This document shows, in pieces, positions 56,470-64,000 of a stretch of 64,000 bases of DNA. Source of the DNA: Methylobacterium hispanicum. GTDB lineage: Bacteria > Pseudomonadota > Alphaproteobacteria > Rhizobiales > Beijerinckiaceae. The translations under genes and the position numbers were made by a program. Location of the stretch: positions 62,001-126,000 of the forward strand of contig NZ_BPQO01000010.1 of NCBI RefSeq assembly GCF_022179285.1, in the 5' to 3' direction. How positions within the stretch are numbered: the stretch's first letter is position 1; each line of letters starts with the position of its first letter. The notes under the pieces were generated by a model, which made no database searches, was not told the origin of the DNA, and saw only the letters and a program-made list of their open reading frames with translations.

Positions 56470-57894
56470 TCAGCCCGGCATCGGTTGGTCGGCCGGCACC
56501 GGCTGGTCGGCCGGCACGAGGCCGGTGGCCGTCCCGGCCAGCAGGGTGGCGCGGTAGGGGGCCGGGCGCCACGCCTCCGCCCCGGGCAGGGCGGGCATCC
56601 CGTCGCGGATCGGGCCGGCCCGGCAGGCGGCGCCGCGCAGGCTCAGGCTGCCGTCCGCGCCGCAGCGCAGCTCCATCAGCCCGGCGGGCAGCGCCGTGCC
56701 GGCGGGATCGGCGAGCGCCAGGGCGATGTCGTCGGCCCCGCGGGCGCGGCTCAGCAGGGCCTCCTCGTCGAGGGCGAGCGCGTCGACGATGCGGGGCCCG
56801 TCGAGACGGCCGGTCCGGAGCTGGCGCGCGGTCAGCCGGGCCGGGGCCCGGTGGGCGAGCGTCAGCGCGCGCAGGCCGCCGAGGGGCAGTTCGTGCAGGA
56901 CGCTCTCCAGGAAGGCGGGCGCGACCAGATGCAGCCCCCGGGGCTCGGCCGCGGTGAGCGCCCCCCGCAGGGCGGCGGCGTCGAGCACCGGCATGCAGGC
57001 GAGCGTCGCGCCCGCGACCAGGGCGGCCCCGAGCCCGGTCGCGAGGCCGCGCAGGTCGTCGGGCGGGAGCAGAGTGAGCAGGCGCTCGCCCGGGCCGATC
57101 CGGGCGGCGTCGAGGTGCAGGGCCGCCGCCGCGAGCAGCGCCTCGCCGGGGCGGTAGACGGGCCGCGCGGGATCGCGCCCGGCGAAGCTCACGAGGCCGC
57201 GGGCGGGGGGCGGCGCCTCGGCCGGGCCGGTTCCGCGCTCCAGCGCCAGGGCGTCGAGGTTGATCACCCCGTCGGGCACGTCGGGACCGAAGGCGGCCAG
57301 ATAGCGCAGGGCGAAGTGCTGCAGGGCGACCCGGCACAGGATCTCGGCGGGGCGGCGGCCGCCGAGCCGGGCCTGGGTCAGCACGGCCGGGATCCCGGCG
57401 GCCTCCACGGCGGCCAGCACCTGGGCCTCCTCCCAGGCGGCGGGCATCGGGCAGGGCACGTGGCCGGCGGCCTCCACGGCGAGGTGGGCGACGAGGGACT
57501 CGCTGCTGCCCGCGAACCAGAGGCCGACCCGGCTGCCCGGCGCGAGGCGCCAGGCGCGGATGCCGCGGGCGAGGCGGGCGACGATCTCGGCCGCGGCGCC
57601 GTAGGTCCAGCTCATCCCGGGCCGGCCGCTCCAGCCGGGCTTGTCGCCGAGGTCCACGAAGGCGGGGCGGGCCGGGTGGGCGGCGGCGGTGGCGCGCAGC
57701 AGCCCCGCGAGGCCGGAGCCGGCCAAGGGGGCGGAGCCGGCCAAGGGGGCGGAGCCGGCCAAGGGGCCGGAGCCGGCCAAGGGGGCGGAGCCGGCCAAGG
57801 GGCCGGCGAGGAGGGCGCCGGACGCCGGCTCCCGTCCGGCCGCCGGATCGGGCGGGGACGTCTCGCGCCGGAACGCCGTGGCCTGCGCCTGCAC
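56470..57894 (-). CDS. Degenerate acyl-CoA-synthetase-like (AMP-binding) protein
   Basis: The 474-residue product follows the AMP-dependent synthetase layout: WTYGAAAEIVARLARGIRAW, GSRVGLWFAGSSESLVAHLA, ALRYLAAFGPDVPDGVINLD. The ATP-binding loop (expected YTSGTTGxPKG) is replaced by SFAGRDPARPVYRPGE, and the later motifs are hard to find, so it probably cannot adenylate. GTG start at 57894 follows GAGGGAG. An 18-bp tandem repeat makes PLAGSA/GPLAG units in the first 60 residues. Confidence 0.6.
   Translation of the reverse strand: MQAQATAFRRETSPPDPAAGREPASGALLAGPLAGSAPLAGSGPLAGSAPLAGSAPLAGSGLAGLLRATAAAHPARPAFVDLGDKPGWSGRPGMSWTYGAAAEIVARLARGIRAWRLAPGSRVGLWFAGSSESLVAHLAVEAAGHVPCPMPAAWEEAQVLAAVEAAGIPAVLTQARLGGRRPAEILCRVALQHFALRYLAAFGPDVPDGVINLDALALERGTGPAEAPPPARGLVSFAGRDPARPVYRPGEALLAAAALHLDAARIGPGERLLTLLPPDDLRGLATGLGAALVAGATLACMPVLDAAALRGALTAAEPRGLHLVAPAFLESVLHELPLGGLRALTLAHRAPARLTARQLRTGRLDGPRIVDALALDEEALLSRARGADDIALALADPAGTALPAGLMELRCGADGSLSLRGAACRAGPIRDGMPALPGAEAWRPAPYRATLLAGTATGLVPADQPVPADQPMPG
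57715..57804. repeat. 18-bp tandem repeat, five units
   Basis: Five 18-bp units (57715, 57733, 57751, 57769, 57787) of GGAGCCGGCCAAGGGGGC or a one-base variant. They encode six-residue units in the N-terminal part of the AMP-binding-like protein. Confidence 0.9.
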
Positions 57895-58265
57895 CTGTCG
57901 TCTCCCTCGGGGGCGCGACGGGGCCGCCGCGAGTTGCCATCGATGCCCCGGCATGGTTAACGGCGCGCTAACGCGCCGACGCGGCCCCGGACTCACCCGA
58001 TCTCCGGTGCCGCGTCGCCGGTGTCATGCCTTCGCCTCAATCGGCGGGAAAGCAGGCCGCCCGGTCGCCCCGGGTCGGGCTTGCGGGCCCGCCGGGCCGG
58101 GCGCGACGCGCATCGCGCCGGACGGTTCCCGCGCCGGGGCGCGGACGGGAGCCGGACCGGCGCCCGCCGCGACGCCGCGAAGGTCCACGGTCCTGCGTCA
58201 CGATGGGCCTCGTCGTCCGGCGAGGCGCGCACCAGCCAAGCGAAACCCAGAGGGGTCTGAAGACG
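57895..58265. other. Divergent gap before the IalB-like gene
   Basis: 371 bp between divergent genes. It should hold two promoters, but no clear -35/-10 pair stands out. AGGGG near 58252 is the ribosome site of the IalB-like gene. Confidence 0.4.
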
Positions 58266-59018
58266 ATGCCGTTCGCCACCCGTCCTGCGCATCTGATGCG
58301 CGCCGCCGCCATCGTCGCGATCGCGGGCCTCGCCGGGCCGGCGTTCGCCCAGCCGAAGAAGCCGGCGGCGGCCCCCGCCCCCGCCGCCCCGGCGCCGACC
58401 GCGCCCACCAACCAGACGGCGCAGCCCCAGGGCAACGGCCCGCAGATCATCAACGTGAAGTCGGAGCCGGGCCAGGCCGACTGGACCAAGGTCTGCGGCA
58501 AGGACCAGGGCTCGGGCACCGACATCTGCTACACCACTCGCGACTTCGTCTCCGACCAGGGCCAGCCGGTGCTGGCCGCCGCCGTCTACGAGATGAAGAA
58601 CCCGCAGACGAAGCAGGAGGTGCGCGTGGTGCGCTTCCTGCTGCCGCTGGGCCTGCTCCTGCAGCCGGGCATCCGCTTCAACGTGGACGGCCAGCAGGCG
58701 ACCCCGGGCAAGTTCGCGGTCTGCTTCCCGAACGGCTGCTTCGCCGAGGCCGGCGCCGTCGAGGCGGGCCTGATCGGCGCGATGAAGAAGGGCACGACCC
58801 TCAACGTCTCGGTGCAGAACCAGACCCAGCGCGAGGTCACCTTCGCGGTGCCGCTGGCGGGCTTCGGCAAGGCCTTCGACGGCCCGGCCATGGACCCGAA
58901 GGTGCTCGAGGAGCAGCAGAAGAAGCTCCAGGCCGAGCTGGAGAAGCGCTCCGAGGAGATGCGCAAGAAGCTCGAGGCCGAGAAGGGCCCCGCCGCGGCC
59001 GCCGCGCCGAAGCCCTGA
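58266..59018 (+). CDS. IalB-family secreted protein
   Basis: The 250-residue protein has a Sec signal (RAAAIVAIAGLAGPAFA, cleavage before QPKK), a Pro/Ala-rich linker, then the invasion-associated locus B fold (WTKVCGKDQGSGTDICYTTRDF, RVVRFLLPLGLLLQPGIRF, VCFPNGCFAEA) with paired cysteines. A charged coiled coil (about 215-243) ends the protein. The family is periplasmic and widespread in Rhizobiales; role unclear. Confidence 0.88.
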   Translation: MPFATRPAHLMRAAAIVAIAGLAGPAFAQPKKPAAAPAPAAPAPTAPTNQTAQPQGNGPQIINVKSEPGQADWTKVCGKDQGSGTDICYTTRDFVSDQGQPVLAAAVYEMKNPQTKQEVRVVRFLLPLGLLLQPGIRFNVDGQQATPGKFAVCFPNGCFAEAGAVEAGLIGAMKKGTTLNVSVQNQTQREVTFAVPLAGFGKAFDGPAMDPKVLEEQQKKLQAELEKRSEEMRKKLEAEKGPAAAAAPKP

Positions 59019-59075
59019 GGGTTTCCGGACGGGACGCCCCCGCCCGCGCGGGGACTGAGATCGATGGCGACAGGG

Positions 59076-59105
59076 AAAGGCCGGGCGGGTGCCCGGCCTT
59101 TTCTC
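59076..59105 (+). terminator. Rho-independent terminator after the IalB-like gene
   Basis: AAAGGCCGGGC-GGGT-GCCCGGCCTTTT forms an 11-bp stem with a 4-nt loop and a short T-run. Confidence 0.9.
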
Positions 59106-59145
59106 GTCACGCCGGGCTTCCGGATGCCCGCTTCGAATGAAGCGG

Positions 59146-59178
59146 CTTCCCCCTCTCCCCGCGCGCGGGGAGAGGGGG
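59146..59178. repeat. GC-rich palindrome
   Basis: CCCCCTCTCCCCGCGCGCGG then GGAGAGGGGG: a palindrome like those elsewhere, just after the hspQ stop side. Confidence 0.5.
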
Positions 59179-59218
59179 TCCGCGGCGCGCATCGCTCCCG
59201 ACTTGGGTCCGAGAAAAC

Positions 59219-59590
59219 TCAGTTCGGCGCCCGGTCCCGCACCCGGTACGTCCCGGTGTCGTCGCGCACGAACATCTCGCCGATCCCGGCGTGGCGCAGC
59301 GCCTCGCCGGAGGTGTCGGGCAGGAGGTTCTGCTCCGAGACATAGGCGACGTACTCGGTCTCCGCGTTCTCGGCGAGCAGGTGGTAGAAGGGCTGGTCCT
59401 TGCGCGGCCGCACCGCCTCGGGGATGGCGAGCCACCATTCCTCGGTGTTGTCGAAGACCGGATCGACGTCGAACACGATGCCGCGGAACGGGTAGATCCG
59501 GTGGCGCACGACCGCGCCGATGCCGAACTTCGCCGTGCGGAAGCCGGGCGCTGCCGGGGCCTGATCCGTGTTCGTGTCCTGATGCGTCAT
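59219..59590 (-). CDS. hspQ: Heat shock protein HspQ
   Basis: HspQ modulates Lon-type proteolysis. The 123-residue protein has FGIGAVVRHRIYPFRGIVFD, VFDNTEEWWLAIPE, RPRKDQPFYHLLAENAETEY and YVAYVSEQNLLPD, all family hallmarks. A 17-residue N-terminal extension precedes the domain. Confidence 0.93.
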   Translation of the reverse strand: MTHQDTNTDQAPAAPGFRTAKFGIGAVVRHRIYPFRGIVFDVDPVFDNTEEWWLAIPEAVRPRKDQPFYHLLAENAETEYVAYVSEQNLLPDTSGEALRHAGIGEMFVRDDTGTYRVRDRAPN

Positions 59591-59672
59591 GCAGCGTCAG
59601 ATAGGCGCAAGCCCCCGCCCTGTCATCGGGCGCCGTGGCCGCATCGCGGATGGTCATCGGGGATGTGGTCAT

Positions 59673-59803
59673 GGATCCCGAAGGTCCGGGACCTTCGGCG
59701 GGTCCGGGCAAGGTTCGCGATCCTGGCCCCGGTCGTCCGGCGAAGCCGATCCGGGGCTCCGCCCCAACACCCCGCCGAAGGGCCCGGAGGCCCTTCGGGA
59801 TCC
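59673..59803. repeat. Second multi-hairpin repeat element
   Basis: Outer arms GGATCCCGAAGG and CCTTCGGGATCC pair. Inner hairpins include CCGAAGGTCCGGGACCTTCGG near 59679 and CGAAGGGCCCGGAGGCCCTTCG near 59776, plus GGGGCTCCGCCCC near 59753. Built like 54178-54349. It fills the gap between hspQ and the aldolase gene. Confidence 0.8.
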
Positions 59804-59811
59804 CCGGGATG

Positions 59812-60861
59812 TCAGTCCAGCTTGTAGATCGCGGCGAGCTCCGGGTCCTTGGCGGCGACGAGCCGGGCGAGGTCCACGATCACCTTGGCCTGCTTCCAGG
59901 TGGCGTCGTCCTGCATCTTGCCGTCGAGCATCACCGCGCCGGTGCCGTCGGGCATGGCCGCGACGATGCGGGCCGCGAAGGCCACCTCGTCGGGATCGGG
60001 CGCGAAGACCCGCTTGGCGATGGCGACCTGGCTCGGATGCAGCGTCCAGGCGCCCGCGCAGCCCATCAGGAAGGCGTTGCGGAACTGCACCTCGCAGGCC
60101 GCCCCGTCCGAGAAGTCGCCGAAGGGCCCGTAGAAGGCCTTGATGCCGTTGGCCATGCAGGCATCCACCATCCGGGCGATGGTGTAGTGCCAGAGATCCT
60201 GCTGGGCGGAGACGCGCGCGGCCTCGCCCGCCGGGTCGGCGATGACCCGGTACTCGGGATGGCCGCCGCCGACCCGGGTGGTCTTCATGCCGCGGGACGC
60301 GGCGAGGTCGGCCGGCCCCAGGCTCATGCCGTGCATGCGCGGCGAGGCCGCCGCGATGGCGTCCACGTTGGCCACGCCCTCGGCCGTCTCCAGGATCGCG
60401 TGGACCAGGATGGGCTTGGCGACCCCGTGGCGCGCCTCGAGCTGGGCGAGCAGCTGGTCGATGTAGTGGATGTCCCAGGGCCCCTCGACCTTGGGCACCA
60501 TCACCACGTCGAGCTTGGACCCCACCTCGGAGACGATCTCGAACAGGTCGTCGAGAATCCAGGGGGAGTTGAGGGCGTTGATGCGGGTCCAGAGGCCGGT
60601 GCCGGTGGCGGCGAAGTCGGTCGCCCGCGCCATCGCCACGAAGCCTTTGCGGGCGGCCTCCTTCTGGTCCATCGGCACCGCGTCCTCGAGGTTGCCCAGC
60701 ACCACGTCCACGCTGCCTGCGAGTTCCGGCACCCGGGCGCGGACCTTCTCGACGTGGGGCGGCACGAAGTGGATCATCCGCTCGAGCCGGACCGGCAGGT
60801 CCCGGAACGGGGCCGGCGCGCCGGTGGCGAGCGGCTGGAAGAAGCGGCGCGGCAGTTTCAT
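59812..60861 (-). CDS. HpcH/HpaI-family lyase, malyl-CoA lyase-like
   Basis: Family members cleave or form C-C bonds of malyl- and methylmalyl-CoA type substrates. The 349-residue protein has [20 protein letters not shown], the Arg in [37 protein letters not shown] and [16 protein letters not shown], matching L-malyl-CoA/beta-methylmalyl-CoA lyases. It could serve the serine cycle or ethylmalonyl-CoA pathway, but it is longer than typical Mcl and no pathway partner is adjacent. Confidence 0.8.
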   Translation of the reverse strand: MKLPRRFFQPLATGAPAPFRDLPVRLERMIHFVPPHVEKVRARVPELAGSVDVVLGNLEDAVPMDQKEAARKGFVAMARATDFAATGTGLWTRINALNSPWILDDLFEIVSEVGSKLDVVMVPKVEGPWDIHYIDQLLAQLEARHGVAKPILVHAILETAEGVANVDAIAAASPRMHGMSLGPADLAASRGMKTTRVGGGHPEYRVIADPAGEAARVSAQQDLWHYTIARMVDACMANGIKAFYGPFGDFSDGAACEVQFRNAFLMGCAGAWTLHPSQVAIAKRVFAPDPDEVAFAARIVAAMPDGTGAVMLDGKMQDDATWKQAKVIVDLARLVAAKDPELAAIYKLD

Positions 60862-61122
60862 GGGTCGTCCCTCCCGAAGTCTTCTGTGTCCCCGTTATGG
60901 CGAGGCTTCGGCCGAGGTAAAGCCGTCCCTTCGTCCTGTCCTCGGGCGGGTCCGGCGCGGGGCCGCCGAAGGTCCCTCAAAGGTCCCTCAAGCGGCGGCG
61001 CACGGGCGGTCGCGGTGCCTGTCGGCACAGCAATGCGGCATCGGGGGCGGAAGGATCGGAACTTGACAATAGTCTTGGCGTTCTTCGTGCGAGGCGGGCA
61101 CTTCTGATACGGGACACGAGCC

Positions 61123-62364
61123 ATGTCCGGACTGACACGGCGGCCCATCGCGGCGCTCGCGGCGGCATGCATGCTGTCCGCTGCTTTTCCCGATCTGTCC
61201 CTGGCCGGACCGAATACAGCCAAGGTTGCCGAAAAGCCCGTCGAGAAGCCTGGCACGCGCGCGGCCTTCACGGCCGAAGACATGGCCGCGGCCCGGCCTG
61301 CCGGGCTCGACCGCCCGGTGCGGATCCCGGGCGACGAGCCGGCGGCCTTCCAGGCGCTGATCGACGACGCCCCCGCGGCGGCCGAGCCCTGGCTGGTGCT
61401 CTCGGGCGGCGGCGAGGACGGCGCCTTCGCGGCCGGGCTGCTCGCCGGCTGGAGCGCGGCCGGCACCCGGCCGGATTTCGGGGTGATCACCGGCGTCAGC
61501 ACCGGCGCGCTGATCGCGCCCTTCGCCTTCGTCGGCCGGCCCGGCGACGCCCCCCTGCGCGAGGCCTACACCACCATCACGGCGGCCGACGTGTTCGAGT
61601 TCGGCGGCTCCGACGTGGCGCTCACCGACACCTGGCCGCTCAAGCGGCGCATCGACCGGGCGGTGACGCCGGCGCTCCTGCAGGCGGTCGCGGCCGAGCA
61701 CGCCAAGGGGCGGCGGCTTCTGGTGGCCACCACCGAGATCGACAGCGGCCGCCCGGTCCTCTGGGACCTCGGCGCGATCGCGGCCTCGGCCGGGCCGAAG
61801 GGCGCCGACCCGAAGGCGCTCGGCCTGTTCCGGTCGATCGTGCTGGCCTCCTCGGCGGTGCCGGGGGTGTTCCCGCCGGTCGCGATCGACGCCACCCTGG
61901 CCGACGGGCGCGCCATCCGGGAGCTGCACGCGGACGGCGGCACCACGGCGCCGTTCTACCTCGCGCCGAAGCGGGCGCTGACCGCGGCGCTCACCGGCGC
62001 GCAGCTCGTGCGCATCCCGGCCCGCACGGTCTACGTGGTGGTCAACAACAGCACCCGGCCGCATTTCGAGATGGCGCGCCCGACCACCCTCTCGGTGCTC
62101 GGCCGGGCGATGTCGGCGGCGATCAAGGCGCAGTTGCAGGACGCGCTCGCGCTCTCGGGCGCCTTCGGCCGCCGCGAGGGCCTCGATCTGCAGGTCGCCG
62201 AGATCGACGGCCGCTTCACCGCGACCGCGCCGGGCCCGTTCGACCAGCGCTACATGCAGGCGCTCTACGCCCACGGCGAGAAGCTCGGCCGCGCGGGCGA
62301 CGCCTTCACCGGGCAGGCAGGCCCCGGCGGCCAGGGCGAGCCGCAGACCCTGGCGCGGCGGTAA
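61123..62364 (+). CDS. Secreted patatin-like phospholipase
   Basis: The 413-residue protein has a signal peptide (about 1-28) and the patatin catalytic set: oxyanion loop LSGGGEDGAFAAGLL near 93, nucleophile GVSTGAL near 127 and the Asp in ELHADGGTTAPF near 270. A TTGACA sits at 61063-61068, but no good -10 follows it, so the promoter is unresolved. Confidence 0.88.
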   Translation: MSGLTRRPIAALAAACMLSAAFPDLSLAGPNTAKVAEKPVEKPGTRAAFTAEDMAAARPAGLDRPVRIPGDEPAAFQALIDDAPAAAEPWLVLSGGGEDGAFAAGLLAGWSAAGTRPDFGVITGVSTGALIAPFAFVGRPGDAPLREAYTTITAADVFEFGGSDVALTDTWPLKRRIDRAVTPALLQAVAAEHAKGRRLLVATTEIDSGRPVLWDLGAIAASAGPKGADPKALGLFRSIVLASSAVPGVFPPVAIDATLADGRAIRELHADGGTTAPFYLAPKRALTAALTGAQLVRIPARTVYVVVNNSTRPHFEMARPTTLSVLGRAMSAAIKAQLQDALALSGAFGRREGLDLQVAEIDGRFTATAPGPFDQRYMQALYAHGEKLGRAGDAFTGQAGPGGQGEPQTLARR

Positions 62365-62395
62365 GGCGAGGCGCGCGCGGAGGGCGGGCGCCGAT

Positions 62396-63352
62396 CTAGG
62401 CCAGCACCCGCACCGGCGCGCCGGCGAGCCAGGCCTCGATATCCTCGACCGCTTCCGAGAAGTAGGTCCGGTAATTGGCCGCGCTGACGTAGCCGAGATG
62501 GGGCAGCGCCAGCACGTTCGGCAGGGTGCGGAACGGGCTGTCGGCGGGCAGCGGCTCGGTCTCGAACACGTCGAGTCCCGCCCCCGCGATGCGGTTCTGG
62601 CTGAGCGCGGTGACGAGGGCCGCCTGATCGACGAGGCCGGCGCGTGCGGTGTTCACCAGGAAGGCGGTGGGCTTCATCCGGGCCAGATCCTCCGCCCCGA
62701 TGAGGCCGCGCGTGGCCTCCGACAGCACGAGGTGGAGCGTGACGACGTCGCTCTCCGCCAGCAGGGCCGCCTTGGAGGGCGCGCGCCGCACGCCCGCCGC
62801 TTCGGCCCGCGCGTCGTCGAGGTTCGGGCTCCAGGCCGCGACCTCCATGTCGAAGGCCCGCGCCACCCGGGCGATCCGGGTGCCGATCTTGCCGAGCCCG
62901 ACGATGCCGAGCCGGGCGCCCGCCAGATCCGTGCCGACGCTCGCCTGCCAGGGCCCGCCCGCCCGCAAGGCCGCGCTCTCCGGCGCGACCCGGCGGGCGA
63001 GCCCGAGGATCAGCGCCCAGGTCAGCTCGGCCGGGGGCGCCGGGTGGCTCGCCGTGCCGCAGACCGTGACGCCCTGCCGCTTCGCCGCCGCGAGGTCGAT
63101 GGCGGCGTTGCGCATGCCGCTGGTGACGAGCAGCCGCAGGGTCGGCAGCCGCGCCAGCAGCGAGGCCGGGAAGGGCGTGCGCTCGCGCATGATCACCAGG
63201 ATCTCGGCGCCTCCGATCCGCTCCACGAGCGCGTCCGGGTCGGCGAGCGTCTCGTGCAGGGCCGTCACGCCGACGCGGCCGGCGAGCCGGTCCCAGGCGG
63301 CGAAATGCCGGGCCGCGTCCTGGTAGTCGTCGAGGATCAGGCAGGTCTTCAT
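62396..63352 (-). CDS. D-2-hydroxyacid dehydrogenase
   Basis: A 318-residue NAD-dependent dehydrogenase with the Rossmann motif LGIVGLGKIGTRIARVA, the substrate Arg in NTARAGLVD, the Glu in FETEPLP and the acid-base His in LPHLGYV. Specificity (glyoxylate, hydroxypyruvate, phosphoglycerate) is not readable from these motifs. Confidence 0.88.
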   Translation of the reverse strand: MKTCLILDDYQDAARHFAAWDRLAGRVGVTALHETLADPDALVERIGGAEILVIMRERTPFPASLLARLPTLRLLVTSGMRNAAIDLAAAKRQGVTVCGTASHPAPPAELTWALILGLARRVAPESAALRAGGPWQASVGTDLAGARLGIVGLGKIGTRIARVARAFDMEVAAWSPNLDDARAEAAGVRRAPSKAALLAESDVVTLHLVLSEATRGLIGAEDLARMKPTAFLVNTARAGLVDQAALVTALSQNRIAGAGLDVFETEPLPADSPFRTLPNVLALPHLGYVSAANYRTYFSEAVEDIEAWLAGAPVRVLA

Positions 63353-63371
63353 GCGGGCCGCTCCCGGGCGA

Positions 63372-63800
63372 TCACTCGGCCGCCGGCGCGGCGGGGGTCT
63401 CGGCAGGGGACTCGGCGGAGATGGCGCCTTCCTTCACCAGCACCTCGTGGGCGGCCTTGAAGGCCTCCAGCCCCGCGGGGATGCCGCAATAGGCGGTCGC
63501 GTGCAGGAGCGCCGCCTTGATCTCCTCGACCGTGACCCCGTTGGTGAGCGCGCCCTTGACGTGGAGCTTCAGCTCGGCCGGCTTGCCGAGCGCGGTCAGC
63601 ATCGCGAGGTTGAGGAGCGAGCGCGTCCGGCGGTCGAGCGTGGGGTCGCCCCAGGCCCAGCCCCAGGCCCAGCTCGTGGTGGCGCGCTGGAAGGCCATCA
63701 TGAAGGGGTCGGCCTTCGCCAGCGACGCATCGACGTAGTCCGCGCCCAGCACCGCCCGGCGGATCGGCAGGCCCTTCTCGAACAGCGCCTCGTCGGACAT
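63372..63800 (-). CDS. Carboxymuconolactone decarboxylase family protein
   Basis: The 142-residue protein has the CMD fold pattern: RTRSLLNLAMLTALGK, ELKLHVKGALTNGVTVEEIK and LLHATAYCGIPAGLEAFKAAHEV. Only one Cys is in the CxxC-type helix (AYCGIP), so it is more like PcaC-type decarboxylases than peroxidases. It is upstream of, and possibly transcribed with, the dehydrogenase gene (19-nt gap). Confidence 0.85.
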   Translation of the reverse strand: MSDEALFEKGLPIRRAVLGADYVDASLAKADPFMMAFQRATTSWAWGWAWGDPTLDRRTRSLLNLAMLTALGKPAELKLHVKGALTNGVTVEEIKAALLHATAYCGIPAGLEAFKAAHEVLVKEGAISAESPAETPAAPAAE

Positions 63801-63925
63801 CGTCGTCTCCCCGGTTCCGTATCGGTCTTGCCCGTATCGGTCTTGCCGCCTTCCCTAACACCATTGCGCCGGGCGCGGCGTCCGTTATCTCGGGCGCGGG
63901 GGAAACTTCATCCGAGGACGAGACG

Positions 63926-64000
63926 ATGCCCAAGGCGATCCGGGTTCACGAATACGGCGGCCCCGAGGTGATGGCCTACGAGGATGTCGAGCGGCGCGAG
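63926..64000 (+). CDS. Quinone oxidoreductase-like protein, 3' end outside window
   Basis: The first 25 codons, MPKAIRVHEYGGPEVMAYED then VERRE, match the N-terminus of zinc-free medium-chain NADPH:quinone reductases. GAGGA precedes the ATG. The rest lies outside the window. Confidence 0.75.
   Translation, partial: MPKAIRVHEYGGPEVMAYEDVERRE

Noticed and set aside
57715-57804. Regular repeats considered as a CRISPR array
   Set aside because: Units are 18 bp with no unique spacers and are in frame in a protein gene, so this is a tandem coding repeat.
61063-61110. TTGACA as -35 of the patatin gene promoter
   Set aside because: No acceptable -10 at 16-18 nt; TGATAC at 61105 is too far away.
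1-64000. tRNA, rRNA, CRISPR, prophage or integrase genes
   Set aside because: None could be recognised by eye on either strand; only one broken transposase fragment was found.

Overview
The window is very GC-rich, densely coded DNA from an aerobic anoxygenic phototroph of the Rhizobiales, most likely a Methylobacterium-type organism. Three things suggest this: a complete photosynthesis gene cluster carrying both bacteriochlorophyll and spirilloxanthin-series carotenoid genes; Rhizobiales-style neighbourhoods (ntrY-ntrX-hfq-hflX, recG/sdhE/mfd, imuA-imuB-dnaE2); and many GC-rich intergenic palindromes. No rRNA, tRNA, CRISPR array, prophage or intact insertion sequence was seen.

Region 1 (1-22700) is the photosynthesis cluster. 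It starts with the 3' part of hemA, then bchI-bchD-bchO (Mg-chelatase), crtI-crtB (phytoene to lycopene series), two small genes on the opposite strand where tspO lies in Rhodobacter, crtC and crtD on the minus strand, crtE-crtF, and the long run bchC-bchX-bchY-bchZ-pufQ-pufB-pufA-pufL-pufM-pufC. Most junctions are 1-4 nt stop/start overlaps. Three TGT-N12-ACA palindromes, the site type bound by PpsR/CrtJ, lie at the crtI start, between crtD and crtE, and before bchC. A perfect 12-bp hairpin separates pufA from pufL. The crtD/crtC junction has no ordinary crtC start codon.

Region 2 (22701-36731) holds a YidB-like gene, the ntrY-ntrX nitrogen/redox two-component pair, hfq, hflX, a membrane adenylate cyclase, a periplasmic glucan gene (opgG/opgD type), and glmU and glmS for UDP-GlcNAc supply. 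Several long gaps here are filled by inverted-repeat elements.

Region 3 (36732-47375) holds the SOS mutasome imuA-imuB-dnaE2 behind a GAAC-N7-GAAC LexA box. It is followed by a low-GC scar with an IS481-type transposase fragment, a degenerate aspartyl-protease/PDZ lipoprotein, a DUF2975-XRE pair with a candidate operator, and DUF2721, DUF502 and small membrane proteins.

Region 4 (47376-64000) holds the repair genes recG and mfd flanking sdhE, a UbiH-type monooxygenase, a pseudo-receiver, a degenerate acyl-CoA-synthetase-like protein, an IalB-type secreted protein, hspQ, a malyl-CoA-lyase-like aldolase, a patatin lipase, a 2-hydroxyacid dehydrogenase, a carboxymuconolactone decarboxylase family protein and the start of a quinone oxidoreductase.

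The least explained items are the crtD/crtC overlap with a slippery G7 heptamer, the two small genes between crtB and crtC, repeat-element DNA inserted in frame in bchD, several families of multi-hairpin intergenic repeats, and a small membrane protein near an SOS-like box.
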